DNA of 64,000 nucleotides from Asparagus officinalis (lineage: Eukaryota; Streptophyta; Magnoliopsida; Asparagales; Asparagaceae), in the NCBI RefSeq assembly GCF_001876935.1, contig NC_033803.1, forward strand, positions 31,153,358-31,217,357, read 5' to 3'. Shown one piece after another: positions 46,391-57,980 of this stretch. A program made the position numbers and the translations under genes. The notes under the pieces are model-generated. The model saw only the letters and a program-made list of their open reading frames with translations, had not been told where the DNA came from and made no database searches. How positions within the stretch are numbered: position 1 is the stretch's first letter; each line of letters begins with the position of its first letter.

Positions 46391-48140
46391 GACGACTTGG
46401 CTCGCCTAGCTGGTTCGTCAATGCCTGGATTTGCTGGTCATGCATTTCTCTCATGTTTTGCATGGCCATCTGCATTTCGGACCTGAAGGTTTCCTGTTTC
46501 TTAGCTAAGGCGTCTTCAAGCATTTTGGCCACTTGCTCCGCACTTATCATAAGTGCCTCGCGGGGTTGTCCCTCGCTGGATACCGTATTATCTGATGCGA
46601 CCGCGGAGCCGGCATCAGATTCTTCGTCTTCTGAAGGGAGTCTTGTTCGAACCCTACCATAGGTTGTCCGCTTGATGGTTCCGGACTGCAGAAGGGGTCT
46701 AGGCCGGGATGCTTTCAGAATTGATTCGAGATTGTCCCGCGCCGATGTCCCTCTGCTGGTCATGTTGGTGGTGACCCTCGGAAATTCTCCTTTTCGTCGG
46801 AAACGCCTAGGCCTTGTTTTCGGCGTTTCAGTACTAAGTCTTTCGAAGACTGAAACTCGTTCGGGGACCGCCTTGATGCAGCTGCATTCAGACAATACTG
46901 CCCGAATGAGTTTGGAACAGGGGCACTGAGTTTCCTGTTCTCGGGGACTCCTTTTCCTGGTTTTATTCGTACCCCCAGCACGATAGTACAAGTCGTCTGT
47001 TTGACGATCGGAGTAACCTATCGTGTGTTGGCACGACTTCTCAGGTATAACATTATTGTCATCAGACGATAATGTTTCCTTCTGAGGGGGAACTGCCGTC
47101 TTTGGGCTTTCAAAAGTCACGCGCCTCGAAACATGCCTTTTTGGGCGTGAGTTCTCGGCGGGCTCCTGGACTTCAATGCGCAAGTTGGTGCGCATGACTG
47201 CCCTGGTCTCTTTGTCGTGTTGGAGGTGACGGCGACCCCCAACATGTTGCGTCGTCCGGGGTTTTTTCATTGGACCCAAACGATCTTGAACGGGAGCTTT
47301 GCCTCTCTCATCGGGAATCGGACCGAGACGCTCTAAGACTGGCTTCTTCCTTTGGGACGATTCTGCATGATCTCCCGGAGAAGCTATTGGGATTACCGGC
47401 GACTTTGGTTGGTTCACCGGAGGTTGAACTTTGGTTGGAGACTGCTTCGGCCTCCACACTTGGCGGGTTGATGGCGGCTTCTTGGCCACTCTTCCTTTCT
47501 TCAACTCCTCGGCCTTCTGTACGAGGATTCTTGCTTGTGCAAGTAATGCACGGCGTTTGTGAATCCGCTCTTCGAGTGTTGAACGGTTCCGTTTGACCCG
47601 GATCCATTCGCTCGTTGGCGGCTTGGAGGAACCGCCATTCTTCAGTTGTTGAGGCTGTTTGCCTCCCCTGTTCTTCAGATCGCGTTGTAGCTACCCGTCG
47701 GTTAGACTCAATCGTTGTTGCGAATTTGTCCGCGCGAGGTGTTGACGTCGCCTCTGGCGGGCTCTCTCGAGAGATCAACGCCTTCAACAGTGGAAGCGTT
47801 GACGAGAACAGTTGACCTCGTTGGAGCGCGGTGAACTTACTTGACCAACATTTTAGCGTCAGCTGCGGGTGAGGCGTCGTTGTGTTCTTGGACTTCTTCA
47901 AAACAACGAGCCTTTCTCCTGCGAGAAGACTCTGGACTTTGCGGCGGGAGGTAGTCCAGACGAGGATGAGAGGTATTCCTGAACTTGCCTTGTCGAATTC
48001 AGTACTCGACTCTCCTATCGGGAACCGGGATCGGAAATCCGCGGGCTGCCGACGTGACGATCTCGGCAGCGATCATTGGCTCCCTGTGGTCTCCAGATTG
48101 TTCGCGCGCTTGAAAATTGTAGCCTTCATTTGATTCATTG
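46391..48140 (-). pseudogene. E3 gag-like N-terminal region
   Basis: Minus strand. A start-like ATG pair lies near 48,138, followed by broken frames; an open segment at 47,308-47,901 and the main frame open from about 47,690 to 46,356. The main frame is basic, Pro/Ser/Arg-rich, with LEERIHKRRALLAQARILVQKAEELKKG at its upstream end and a coiled-coil-like VAKMLEDALAKKQETFRSEMQMAMQNMREMHDQQ near its end, typical of the region before the capsid domain in long Tat-type gag proteins. The capsid domain itself is missing because the sequence joins the inverted E2 LTR at about 46,390. I call it gag from position after the 5' LTR; there is no diagnostic domain. Confidence 0.5.
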
Positions 48141-48162
48141 CTATCTTGGGATAACAACTTTT

Positions 48163-49079
48163 TGAGTTACAAAAGATCGGTCTTTTTTTAGATCCGGTTA
48201 CAACGAAGATCAAAGAAAAAATAAAATTACAACTTTCTCCTTATTGAAAATCGCGAGCCGCTGGTTTGCGGTCACTCGCTTTTGTGGGTTCTTTGCCGAG
48301 CGGGCGTTAAATCGTGGACCACGACGCGATCTAGACTCCGGGATCTACACGAGTTCGCGGGTATTATTCGCCAAGGAATAATAGCTGGAGGGCATTAGTT
48401 CGCCAAGGAAAATAATTCACCAAATCTCGGCGATCAAAGTGCCCAAGCTTTGAGGCCGTGGAGTGTAGTTTCGTGTAGAGGTCTAAGATCTGATTTCTTA
48501 CCTCTGCGAAACCTACTTGTTGTGACGGTGGACGCTCGCGAGAATCAATCTGGAATCTTCAAGTCCTCAAGTCTTCAAAACTTCAAGCTCGATCTCCAAT
48601 ATATCGGCAGAGTTTTCGGCCTCTCAAAGTTCAACTTTCAAATGACAAAGGCGAGCCGTATTTATGGCCGTCTGCTGAACTGTGCCGCCGTACAGATCTG
48701 GGGGGTTCCCGGGGGGGCCCCCCACCCCTGGGTGGCGGCACTGGGCCGAGCCCCCCTTGGGTTTTGTCGTTTTGTCGTTTGTTCCGTGATTCCCGTTGTG
48801 CGGTTGATTTGTCTGATTTGGCAGTCGATCCGAATCCTGATTTGGTAGTAAATCCACTTCTGAGTTCGAGTCCGAAACTGATCTTGATTCGATCGTGATT
48901 CGTCCGAGTCCGCTCTTGTTTGAATGACTCGTTGATTCCCTGAACCGTTGGCTTGATTCCACGCTCGAATTGATGCATTCCGTTGCTTGCGTGCGATTCG
49001 TCAACCTCGTCGCCTCGTTGGTTCGTCGGTTTGTGCCGAGCTATGCTAAGGGACCTATAAGCAATTTTATATGCCTACA
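48163..49079 (-). repeat. E3 5' LTR (917 bp)
   Basis: Minus strand TGTAGGCATATAAAATTGC...CTTTTGTAACTCA, matching the E1 LTR. TATA-like CATAAATAC at 48,657-48,666. The next bases to the left (TTGTTATCCCAAG on the minus strand) are where a primer site should be, but they do not match the iMet pattern. To the right the sequence switches at once to the B3 LTR. Confidence 0.85.
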
Positions 49080-50605
49080 CTCACACACTCTTGCAATCCC
49101 ACTCTACACCCTCTCAAGTATTGGAACTAGACGTGTCTCCCTCAAGTGCTCGGATACAACCTCTCCCTAGGTTCGTCAACCGACACCACTCCTCTTGGGA
49201 CGATCCCCGACTCTCGCCACACACTTCTCTCGGTGTACAAGTGTATTACAAGGTGATCCTCATAATAAGCACAATTACAATAAATGATTGTTCTCTAATA
49301 CGGATGAGAACACAATAAAAGCTCATACTCAATTATTACAACTCTCACCAACCTAAATATACAATGTATGTAAATACAATAAGCTCAAGTGGGTGTGTGT
49401 AAACACTGAGTGAAATCAAATCAACTAAACTCAATATAAAACTAGCTTTAATAAAATGATAATCAAATAAATAGATGTAAAGCTAGAAATAGAGTTTAGA
49501 AAACTTCTCAATAGATCAAGAGGTAGAGGGAGAATAGTTAGATGCCCAAACACCAATAGATGATCTCCTCAAGCTCTTGTGAGATTGATTTTACAAACTC
49601 AAACTTCCAAATGCTTAAAAGCTTCTTAAAAAAACTTAAACAACACTTAAACCCTTGTTAAAACTTTGTTAAAACATTTCTTAGATGATATTGGTAGCTG
49701 GGGTTTGAGGGGTTTATATAGGAAGAGAAACCAACAGCAAAACCTCCAACCAAATCCCCCAAAAACCCAGAAAAAGATTTTTTAGATTCTGTACAAAAAG
49801 AACCGTTGGGCATACGACGGTCGACCGTGAAATTCTCGCGGTCGACCGCGAGCCATGTTAGAGACTGAGAAAATTTCCAGAAACATCTGCGGTCGACCGT
49901 GGCGGTCGACTGTGGGAATTTTCAGCTTGACGGTCGACCATCACGGTCGACCGCAAAAGTCTCTGCTGGCTCCACAGAGTAAATCAAAGGCGCGGTCGAC
50001 CGTGGCGGTCGACTGCAAACAGATATATGAAAATGATAGTTTTGTAAGCAATTTTTCTGATTTAAAACCCTATTTAAAAATATCAAATAAATTCCAAAAA
50101 TTTAAAGCTTTGGGAAATGATTGTAGACATGATAATATACATTCTACAAAAACTGGTTTTCAAAAAGGACATCCGAAATGTAAAATATCATCATTTTGTA
50201 AAATAATCCAAAACATGAAAATGTAAACATATGAGTTTCGACATTTTAGCTTAACCATGTTTTGAAACATTACAAAATGACTTTATAGACTTGAAGAAAG
50301 ATGTAAACTATTGTTATGAAGTCTATAAACAATGAATATAGTATTTTATCAAAATACACATATAATGCACTAAAACATGATTTCATTGAACTAATTGATA
50401 AAATCATATATATACATGTAAGTATGAAACAAAAATATGTTTTCTAATTATATTCAATTGTTTCATATTAAAACTTAAAAACTCAAAACCATGTATGTAT
50501 ATATATAACTAAATATACATAGAAATCAAAACTTAACTTATGTATATATATATAACTATATATATATAATATATATATATATGAGTCTTGCTCTATATAT
50601 ATATA

Positions 50606-50649
<44 letters not shown>

Positions 50650-50982
50650 AAGAAACCAATAAAATGTGTGTGCACATTATATTGAGCTTAATGTACTTAA
50701 CACACATAATATAAACTCCTAAACTAAATTACCCAAGCTTGTGATCTTCAACGAAACTCTATCTTGGTACACTCGCGGATGAAGCTTGAACTTGAATCTT
50801 TAACTTGAATTGCAAGGCTTTACTCCACAATTCCGTCAACCTCCATTGGATATGATCGTGAATGCGCAATTCCATCCTCCAACATGTTGTTTGTCTACAA
50901 TAAATAAAAATATACAAATACTAGACAAACAACATTAGTGGTAAATTGTTTATTAAACATCATCAAAATAAAGAGGCCAACA
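49080..50982 (-). repeat. B3 3' LTR, outer end missing
   Basis: Ends GAGGCCAACA at 50,982. Palindromes at 49,818, 49,839, 49,890, 49,903 (one base off), 49,931, 49,944, 49,993 and 50,006 (one base off): the densest cluster in the window. TATA box (minus CCTATATAAACCCC) near 49,711-49,723. (AT)n microsatellite at 50,561-50,645. Confidence 0.9.
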
Positions 50983-50998
50983 ATCTCCCCCTTTTTGA
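50983..50998 (-). other. B3 polypurine tract
   Basis: Minus strand ATCAAAAAGGGGGAGATT next to the LTR, as in B1 and B2. Confidence 0.88.
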
Positions 50999-52124
50999 TG
51001 ATGATAAACAATTTACAAAAAGGATATATGCATGAAGGAAAATAAATGTACAAATGTACAATATTATAATTATCATGCATAATAAGGAAAGAGTATACTC
51101 ATAATATTTCTCCCCCTTTGACAACATCAAAAAGAGGAAAAATCATATAGATGAAAGAGAGCGAAAGCTCCTCCTACCTATAAACATGGGTGAGTATAAT
51201 ACATAGAAAGATATAGGGATTGCTCCCCCTATCAAAATGCCTCATGAATGTATGAAATGATATAGGGATTGCTCCCCCTATCAAAATGCCTCATGAATGT
51301 ATGAAATGAATGCTAAGGCATACATATATGAGAAAGCATAGATTAAAAATTCAAAATGCCTCATGAATGTATGAAATGAATGCTAAGGCATACATATATG
51401 AGAAAGCATAGATTAAAAATATGCTAAACATAACTCACATACAAAAAAGATAATGAGAACAAATATAAATATGAAAGAAGTGTCTCATTACACAATTTTA
51501 AAAACATAGTGTATAAAAATAGATTTATGAAATCAAAAGATAGAACATGAGAATCATGCAAAAAGTTTTCAAATGAAAACAAATTAATTAATGAAATCAT
51601 AAATCAAGATTTAAGTCCAAAAACAATGTTTGATCAAAAAAGGAAATTTTCTTTGTAAAACTTGATCAAACCACATAAAGAATACATTATAAAGCATATT
51701 TGAAATTTGAATCATCTATTTGTGCTTATATAATGAATTCAAAAGAACAAATCAAAGCAAAATTTTCATAGTTCAAAAGTAACATACAAGAATTATGAAT
51801 TATGGATTTTAAAAAAACATTTTTAAGAGTATAAAACCAAACCACTATTGATTTTTAAAAATCAAAAGAGATAACTATATCTAGCTCTTGAGCTAGTAAC
51901 AACCCATATAAACATTTAAGCACCCGGTAAACATGATTTGGAAATAAACACCCAATAAACCCGGAGGGTTATATAAATATAAACATCTCATCAAAACAAA
52001 ACCAATAATCATGAAAACAAAAGAATTTGACCAATAAAAGGAGTTGTTTTCATAAAAGTTTAAAATACATTTTTTAAAACCAAGAAAAAGAAAAATAAAA
52101 GTACTAAAATTCTTGGCTTAAAAA
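50999..52124 (-). other. B3 internal 3' untranslated region, no gene
   Basis: No gene. Exact tandem duplications of 49 bp (51,210-51,307) and 70 bp (51,281-51,420). Confidence 0.7.
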
Positions 52125-53635
52125 TTATTTTGGCACCCAAGTATTCTTGGTGCCGGTTTGTTTAGGAACATGACCCCTATCATTAAGGCTCAAAGCCCTA
52201 GGGTTATGAACCCTCATGGGCATATGTGGTGCACTAACACGGTCAAAACAATATTTACTTAAATGACCCTTCCGATTATAATTTGTGCAATGAAAGAGAT
52301 CCATTTGTTTTTGTGGACCTTTAGCTCGTGCACGGGAAACATTTGCAAACATAGATGATCTTTTAGGATTATTTTACAAATGTAAAACATTATCAAAACA
52401 AAACTTTCCTAAGTGGCCATATCTACCACAAACATCACATTTAAAAATATGTGGTCTACTAGAAACATTTGGCAAATAAGATTTTCTTTTTAAATCAAAA
52501 CAATATTCGGCCAAATGACCAAAACGACCACAAAGATCATAATGATACACATGAGCATGCTTATGATGAACAATAGGTGTATGTGTGTGTACATGTGATG
52601 AAGAGACTTGATGAGATGCACAAGAAGCATTGACATTTTTATATTTGTGTGCATCATAGTAAAATTTAGCTAAATGGCCTTTATTACCACAAATGAAGCA
52701 CTTGTAAACTTTGCTATACAAGTGTGCATAGTGTGTAGGTGATTTATAAGTTATAGCACTAGATTTAGGACATTTGTCCATAAGTTTCTTATGATTATCA
52801 ATGCATGTGTTAAAAGTTGAATCTAAGCATGATATGTGGTTTTTCACAAGATTCAATTTATTATTGGTCACAACATCATTGATAATAGAAGTAGAGCATG
52901 TATGGTTATTCTTAAAAGAATCAAATTCATTTCTAATGCATTCTACTTCTAGCATGGTATCTTTATTAGCATGAGTTAAGCTAGAAATGGATGAAGTCAA
53001 TTTTTTATTTTCCAATTTTAACATATTATTAATTTCTTTAAGAGCAACATTTTCTTGAGAAATGATATCAAAATTGGAGGCTAGCTTCTCATGATTGGAT
53101 TTTAAACTAACATGCTTGCTTTTGAGATCAATAAAATTATTTTGCAATTTAGTGTAGGCATGCGATAATTTCTCAATCAATAGATAAATCATTATCGAAA
53201 TCGGAATCGCTTACTACACAAGAATTATCCTCTTGTGACCGTGTGCATGATGCTCCACATGAACTTGAAGAAGAATCCTCCAAAGCTTGTCGGATTGCCT
53301 CCAAGTCCCCTTGACGTGCTTCAATAAATTTTCAAAGTTTGTAAGCACTATCAAAATGAACAAACTTGTTAGACATAGATGAATTAAGAGCATTTAGCAA
53401 ATATTCTAACAAAATCTTGTTCATTGTAAACATCCTTTTATCATGTTTGCTCCACTTGGATTTCTCCAATATGGGAACAATATAAGCACAATTAATGACT
53501 TCCCATAAATCGATATTTTTAGATTGAACAAATATTTTGAATCTAAAATACTATTGAGCATAGGGGAAAATATTGAATTTAGGAGCAATACTAGAATCAT
53601 AGCCTAAACAAGATGCATCATTCATATCCATAATT
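52125..53635 (-). pseudogene. B3 gag, copia type, four knuckle positions
   Basis: N-terminal domain about 53,631-53,330 with NIDLWEVINC and EKSKWSKHDKRM, broken by stops. A 272-codon open segment (52,374-53,192) holds a ~130-residue coiled coil rich in Lys/Asn/Leu, then three knuckles: 1 (last Cys to Tyr), 2 (first Cys to Tyr), 3 intact. After a stop near 52,374 a further 75 codons (52,125-52,352) hold knuckle 4 (second Cys to Tyr) and the W-V-P-K end. It is the best preserved gag of the three B copies. Confidence 0.85.
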
Positions 53636-53744
53636 TGTAAAAATATACAAGCAAGATACAAATGCAATCAAAACAAGATTAGCATAAAAAGATAACTTGG
53701 ATCTTTAACTCAAGGCGATTAGACCTTAAATCAAAGAGCACCAA

Positions 53745-53757
53745 GCTCTGATACCAA
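53745..53757 (-). other. B3 primer binding site (tRNA-iMet)
   Basis: Minus strand TTGGTATCAGAGC directly inside the 5' LTR. Confidence 0.9.
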
Positions 53758-53758
53758 T

Positions 53759-55936
53759 TGTTAGACCCTAGAGTGGGGAGGGGGTAATTAGGGTCTTATG
53801 CTAATCTAATCTAATTTTATGCCAATTAAAACTAATTAACAAATTATTATTTCAAGAGAGATATACAATATGTTACAAGCAAGAATAAGCAATATGAACA
53901 AAGGTAAATATCCTAGCAATGAGTTATACTATGAGATATATGCAAGGATAAATAATTAACACAAGGGTAAACAATCTAAACTAGATAGTGGGTAATATAA
54001 TCAACAAGCAATATACAAAGGTGATATAAGATATGAACATAAAAATAAGTACGCCAATGCAATAAAAAACAAACGATATGACTACGGAGTTCGGTCCCCA
54101 CGACCTACGTCTCCGCTCCTCACCTCGAGGAGATCTTCACTATCACAACCGGGTTTTTTACGTTTACCAGAACAACATTTACACCTCACAATACGGTTTT
54201 CTAGTTTACCAAAAACTCTACAACTCACACACTCTTGCAATCCCACTCTACACCCTCTCAAGTGTTGGAACTAGATGTATCTCTCTCAAGTGCTTGGATA
54301 CAACCTCTCGCTAGGTTCGTCAACTGACGCCACTCCTCTTAGGAAGATCCCCGACTCTCGCCACACACTTCTCTCGGTGTACAAGTGTATTACAAGGTGA
54401 TCCTCACAATAAGCATAATTATAATAAATGATTGTTCTCTAATATGGATGAGAACACAATGAAAGCTCACACTCAATTGTTACAACTCTCACCAACCTAA
54501 ATATACAATGTATGCAAATACAATAAGCTCAAGTGGGTGTGTGTAAACACCGAGTGAAATCAAATCAACTAAACTCAATATAAAACTAGCTTTAATAAAA
54601 TGATAATCAAATAAATAGATGTAAAGCTAGAAATAGAGTTTAGAAAACTTCTCAATAGATCAAGAGGTAGAGGGAGAATAGTTGGATGCCCAAACACCAA
54701 TAGATGATTTCCTCAAGCTCTTGTGAGATTGATTTTACAAACTCAAACTTCCAAATGCTTAAAAGCTTCTTAAACAAACTTAAACAACACTTAAACCCTT
54801 GTTAAAACTTTGTTAAAACATTTCTTAGATGATATTGGTAGTTGGGGTTTGAGGGGTTTATATAGGAAGAGAAACCAACAGAATAGCAAAACCCCTAACC
54901 AAATCCCCCAAGAACCAACAGAAAGATTTTTTAGATTCTGTACAAAAAGAGCCGTTGGGCATACGGCGGTCGACCGTGAAATTCTCACGGTCGATCACGA
55001 GCCATGTTAGAGACTGGACCGTGGGAATTTTTAGCTTGACGGTCGACCATCACAGTCGACCGCGAAAGTCTTTGCTGGATCTACAGAGTAAATCAAAGGC
55101 GCGTTCGACCGTGGGGGTCGATCGCAAACAGATATATGAAAATGATAGTTTTGTAAGCAGTTTTTCTGATTTAAAACCCTGTTTAAAAATATCAAATAAA
55201 TTTCAAAAATTTAAAACTTTGGAAAATGATTGTAGACATGATAATACACATGCTATAAAAACTGGTTTTTAAAAAGGACCTACCAAATGTAAAATATCAT
55301 TATTTTGTAAAATAGTCCAAAACATAAAAATGTAAACATATGAGTTTTGATATTTTAGTTTAACCATATTTTAAAACATTACAAAATGATTTTATAGACT
55401 TGAAGAAAGATGTAAACTATTGTTATGAAGTCTATAAACAATGAATAAAGTATTTTAGCAAAATACACATATAATGCACTAAAACATGATTTCATTGAAC
55501 TAATTGATAAAATCATATATATGCATGTAAGTATGAAACAAAAATATGTTTTCTAATTATATTCAATTGTTTCATATTAAAAATATATATATATACACAA
55601 AGAAACCAATAAAATATATGTGCATATTATATTGAGCTTAAATGACTTAACACACATAATATAAACTCCTAAACTAAATTACCCATGCTTGTGATCTTCA
55701 TTGAAGCTTTATCTTAGTACACTCACGGATAAAGCTTGAACTTGAATCTTTAACTTGAATTGTAAGGCTTCACTCCACAATTCCGCCAACCTCCATTGGA
55801 TATGATCGTGAATGCACAATTCCATCCATCCTCCAACATGTTGTTTATCTATAATAAATAGAAATATACAAACACTAGACAAACAATATTAGTGGTAAAT
55901 TATTTGTTAAACATCCTCAAAACAAAGAGGCCAATA
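53759..55936 (-). repeat. B3 5' LTR (2,178 bp)
   Basis: Starts TGTTAGACCC; the right end reads GAGGCCAATA where other copies have GAGGCCAACA. Motifs: perfect at 54,967; variants at 54,988, 55,040, 55,053, 55,102 and 55,115. TATA box near 54,857-54,869 (minus strand). Confidence 0.88.
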
Positions 55937-56500
55937 CTAACTGCCTAAATGTCATCTCTAAACATGGTTATATGGTTGTTAACTGAAGATAAGGCTAAAT
56001 CTATCATTCTTATCCAAAAACCCCTCAACCGAAGCCTATAAATCAAGAGGGCTGGAAATCAAGAGGGCGAAGTGCTGCCAAATTGGAGAGTGGAGCACCA
56101 ATTTCAGAGGGTTAGCAGATCTTGGCGAGGCTGCTCAATAAAAAAAGAGAGAGTTCGAGAGATCTAAGACCTATTTCTCCTCATTCCTCCGGATTTAAGC
56201 TTGGTCTTAATCCCGAGAAGAGTCGTAATCTTGCTTAGTCGGGATTACCACTTCTGTGAATACTTTTTTCGTGAAGTAGGAGCTTTGATTATCAATCTGT
56301 CAATCAGATCTGATCTGTGGTGATCAACGAATATCAACGTTCCTGGCATAGGCAAAGTTCCCACACAAACAATAGGCGATAAACATCTATTATGTGTTGT
56401 TTGAAGAAATTGTAATCTTTTATTTTTATTGTTTAAGGAGATCTTATAAAAAGATCAACTTTTTTTATTTGAGTTTATTATAACGACTGAAGTTATAATA
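55937..56500 (+). repeat. LTR-like block related to the E LTR
   Basis: Contains CGAGAGATCTAAGACC, then CCGGATTTAAGCTTGGTCTTAATCCCGAGA and later AGATCTTATAAAAAGATC. The same order of phrases occurs in the E1 LTR read on its own strand (CGGATCAAAGCTTGGCCTTTGATCCCGAGA, GGATCTTATAAAAAGACC). It is therefore plus-oriented. Its exact borders cannot be set. Confidence 0.4.
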
Positions 56501-56766
56501 GATTCGATGACAATGAAAATAACAATTTCTGACCCAAACATATTCAAGCTGATCTATAGGCTAAGCTTGAGCAGACTTATGAAGGTAAGCTCTCTAGGTT
56601 GGAACTTCGGATTCTCAGTCATAGATTGCATTCGGGTTGATAGTCTTCGCTCTTGTATCTTCATTTTGATTGGACTTTACTAATAAAAACAAAGTCTTTT
56701 ATTTAGTGCATTTCTATTTTTATTACGATCTTCATCCCATCTTGGATAAATAATCATAATATTTGT

Positions 56767-57145
56767 AGGATTTTTGGCAAACCCTCAGCCGTCAACGGAT
56801 TTGGTGTGTCTTTACTGATTACTATTTGAATCGGGCAAGCATGCAGATTGTTTAAGTCCATTTCGTATGTAATGTTGTGCTAAAAGAATGAATTATTTTA
56901 TACTTAGTACTATGATTTTGAATATATAGACTTAATCAACCCTCGTGGGATGCTCATAGGATTTTTGGCAAACCCTCAGCCCTCAACGGATTTGACGCAC
57001 CTTTACCGATTATTGTTTGAATCAAGCTAGCATGTGAATTGTTAAAACCTGTTTGACATGTAACGTTGCGCTAAGAGAATAAAATCTCTTAGACTTGATG
57101 ATATGATTTTGAATACATAGACTTTATCATCTTCACAGGAACGAA
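56767..57145. repeat. Tandem repeat 1, ~191-bp period, two copies
   Basis: AGGATTTTTGGCAAACCCTC starts at 56,767 and 56,958; the copies share most of their length, including GATTTTGAATA and ATAGACTT. Confidence 0.75.
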
Positions 57146-57149
57146 ACAC

Positions 57150-57450
57150 CCGGCAACGGATATTAGGCATAGACTTATCTCTATTTAGAGATCGAGATAA
57201 ATTCCCCTATATATGAATTCTGGTATTTTTTTTACTAAAAAAATTAACTAGAAACACGTGTTAGGCGTAGACTTATCTTTATTTAGGGATCGATACAAAT
57301 TTCCCCAGACATAAATTATGACGTCCTTTTTATGGCAAAGGACTAACCGACAGCATGTGTTAGATGCAGACTTATCTCTATTTAAGGTGAGTCGAGTTAA
57401 ATTCCCCCATGCGTAAAAATCATGAATTGTGGTTATGGAAAGGTTGTGTT
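57150..57450. repeat. Tandem repeat 2, ~98-bp period, three copies
   Basis: TTAGGC(A/G)TAGACTTATCT starts at 57,163, 57,261 and (as TTAGATGCAGACTTATC) 57,360; each continues with CTATTTA... and AAATTCCCC. Confidence 0.75.
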
Positions 57451-57485
57451 TTCTCTAGGGGTAAAGAGGAACCCAATGTTAGAGA

Positions 57486-57980
57486 GGAAGAATTTTTATA
57501 TTCTATCTTCTATAAAAAAAACTCAAAGTGAGATTTCCACTCTGAGAATTGACAAGATCTGGATGACCCTAACTTTTATAGGATTGGTTACCCGATATGA
57601 AGACAAATTTCTTGTTTATCAAGATAATACTGGATAGGAAGAATTTTATATTCTATCTCCTGCTACGAAAGAAACGCAAAATAGGATCTCCACTCTGAGA
57701 ATCAACAAGATCTGGATAACCCTAACTTTTATAGGATTGGTTACCCGATCTGAAGACAAATTTCTCATTTATCAAGATGATGCTAGAGAGGAAGAATTTT
57801 ATATTCTATCTCCTGCTACAAAAGAAACGCAAAATGGGATCTCCACTTCGAGAATCCGAAAAGGTGAAACTAAGAGTGGGATCTCCACTATGAGAATCGT
57901 AGAAATTTGGATAACCCTAACTTTTATAGGATTGGTTACTCGATCTGAAGACAAATTTCTCATTTATCAAGATGAATTTT
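57486..57980. repeat. Tandem repeat 3, ~152-bp period, three copies
   Basis: GGAAGAATTTTTATATTCTA-type starts at 57,486, 57,637 and 57,790. Each unit contains GGATCTCCACT, ACCCTAACTTTTATAGGATT and GAAGACAAATTTCT. The small frames across it (57,422-57,637; 57,737-57,994) are repeat shadows, not genes. Confidence 0.8.

Larger units (their letters stand above)
49080..55936 (-). mobile_element. B3: copia-like gag-only LTR element, minus strand, 3' end truncated
   Basis: 5' LTR 53,759-55,936, iMet primer site, gag, untranslated region, polypurine tract, 3' LTR 49,080-50,982. Same architecture as B2: no protease, integrase or RT. The outer 467 bp of the 3' LTR (equivalent to 53,759-54,225) are absent, replaced by the E3 LTR. 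Confidence 0.9.

Noticed and set aside
49104..49318. 75-codon frames at 49,091 and 54,078 and at 19,150 (minus)
   Set aside because: They are the same piece of B-family LTR read in different copies, outside any gag region.
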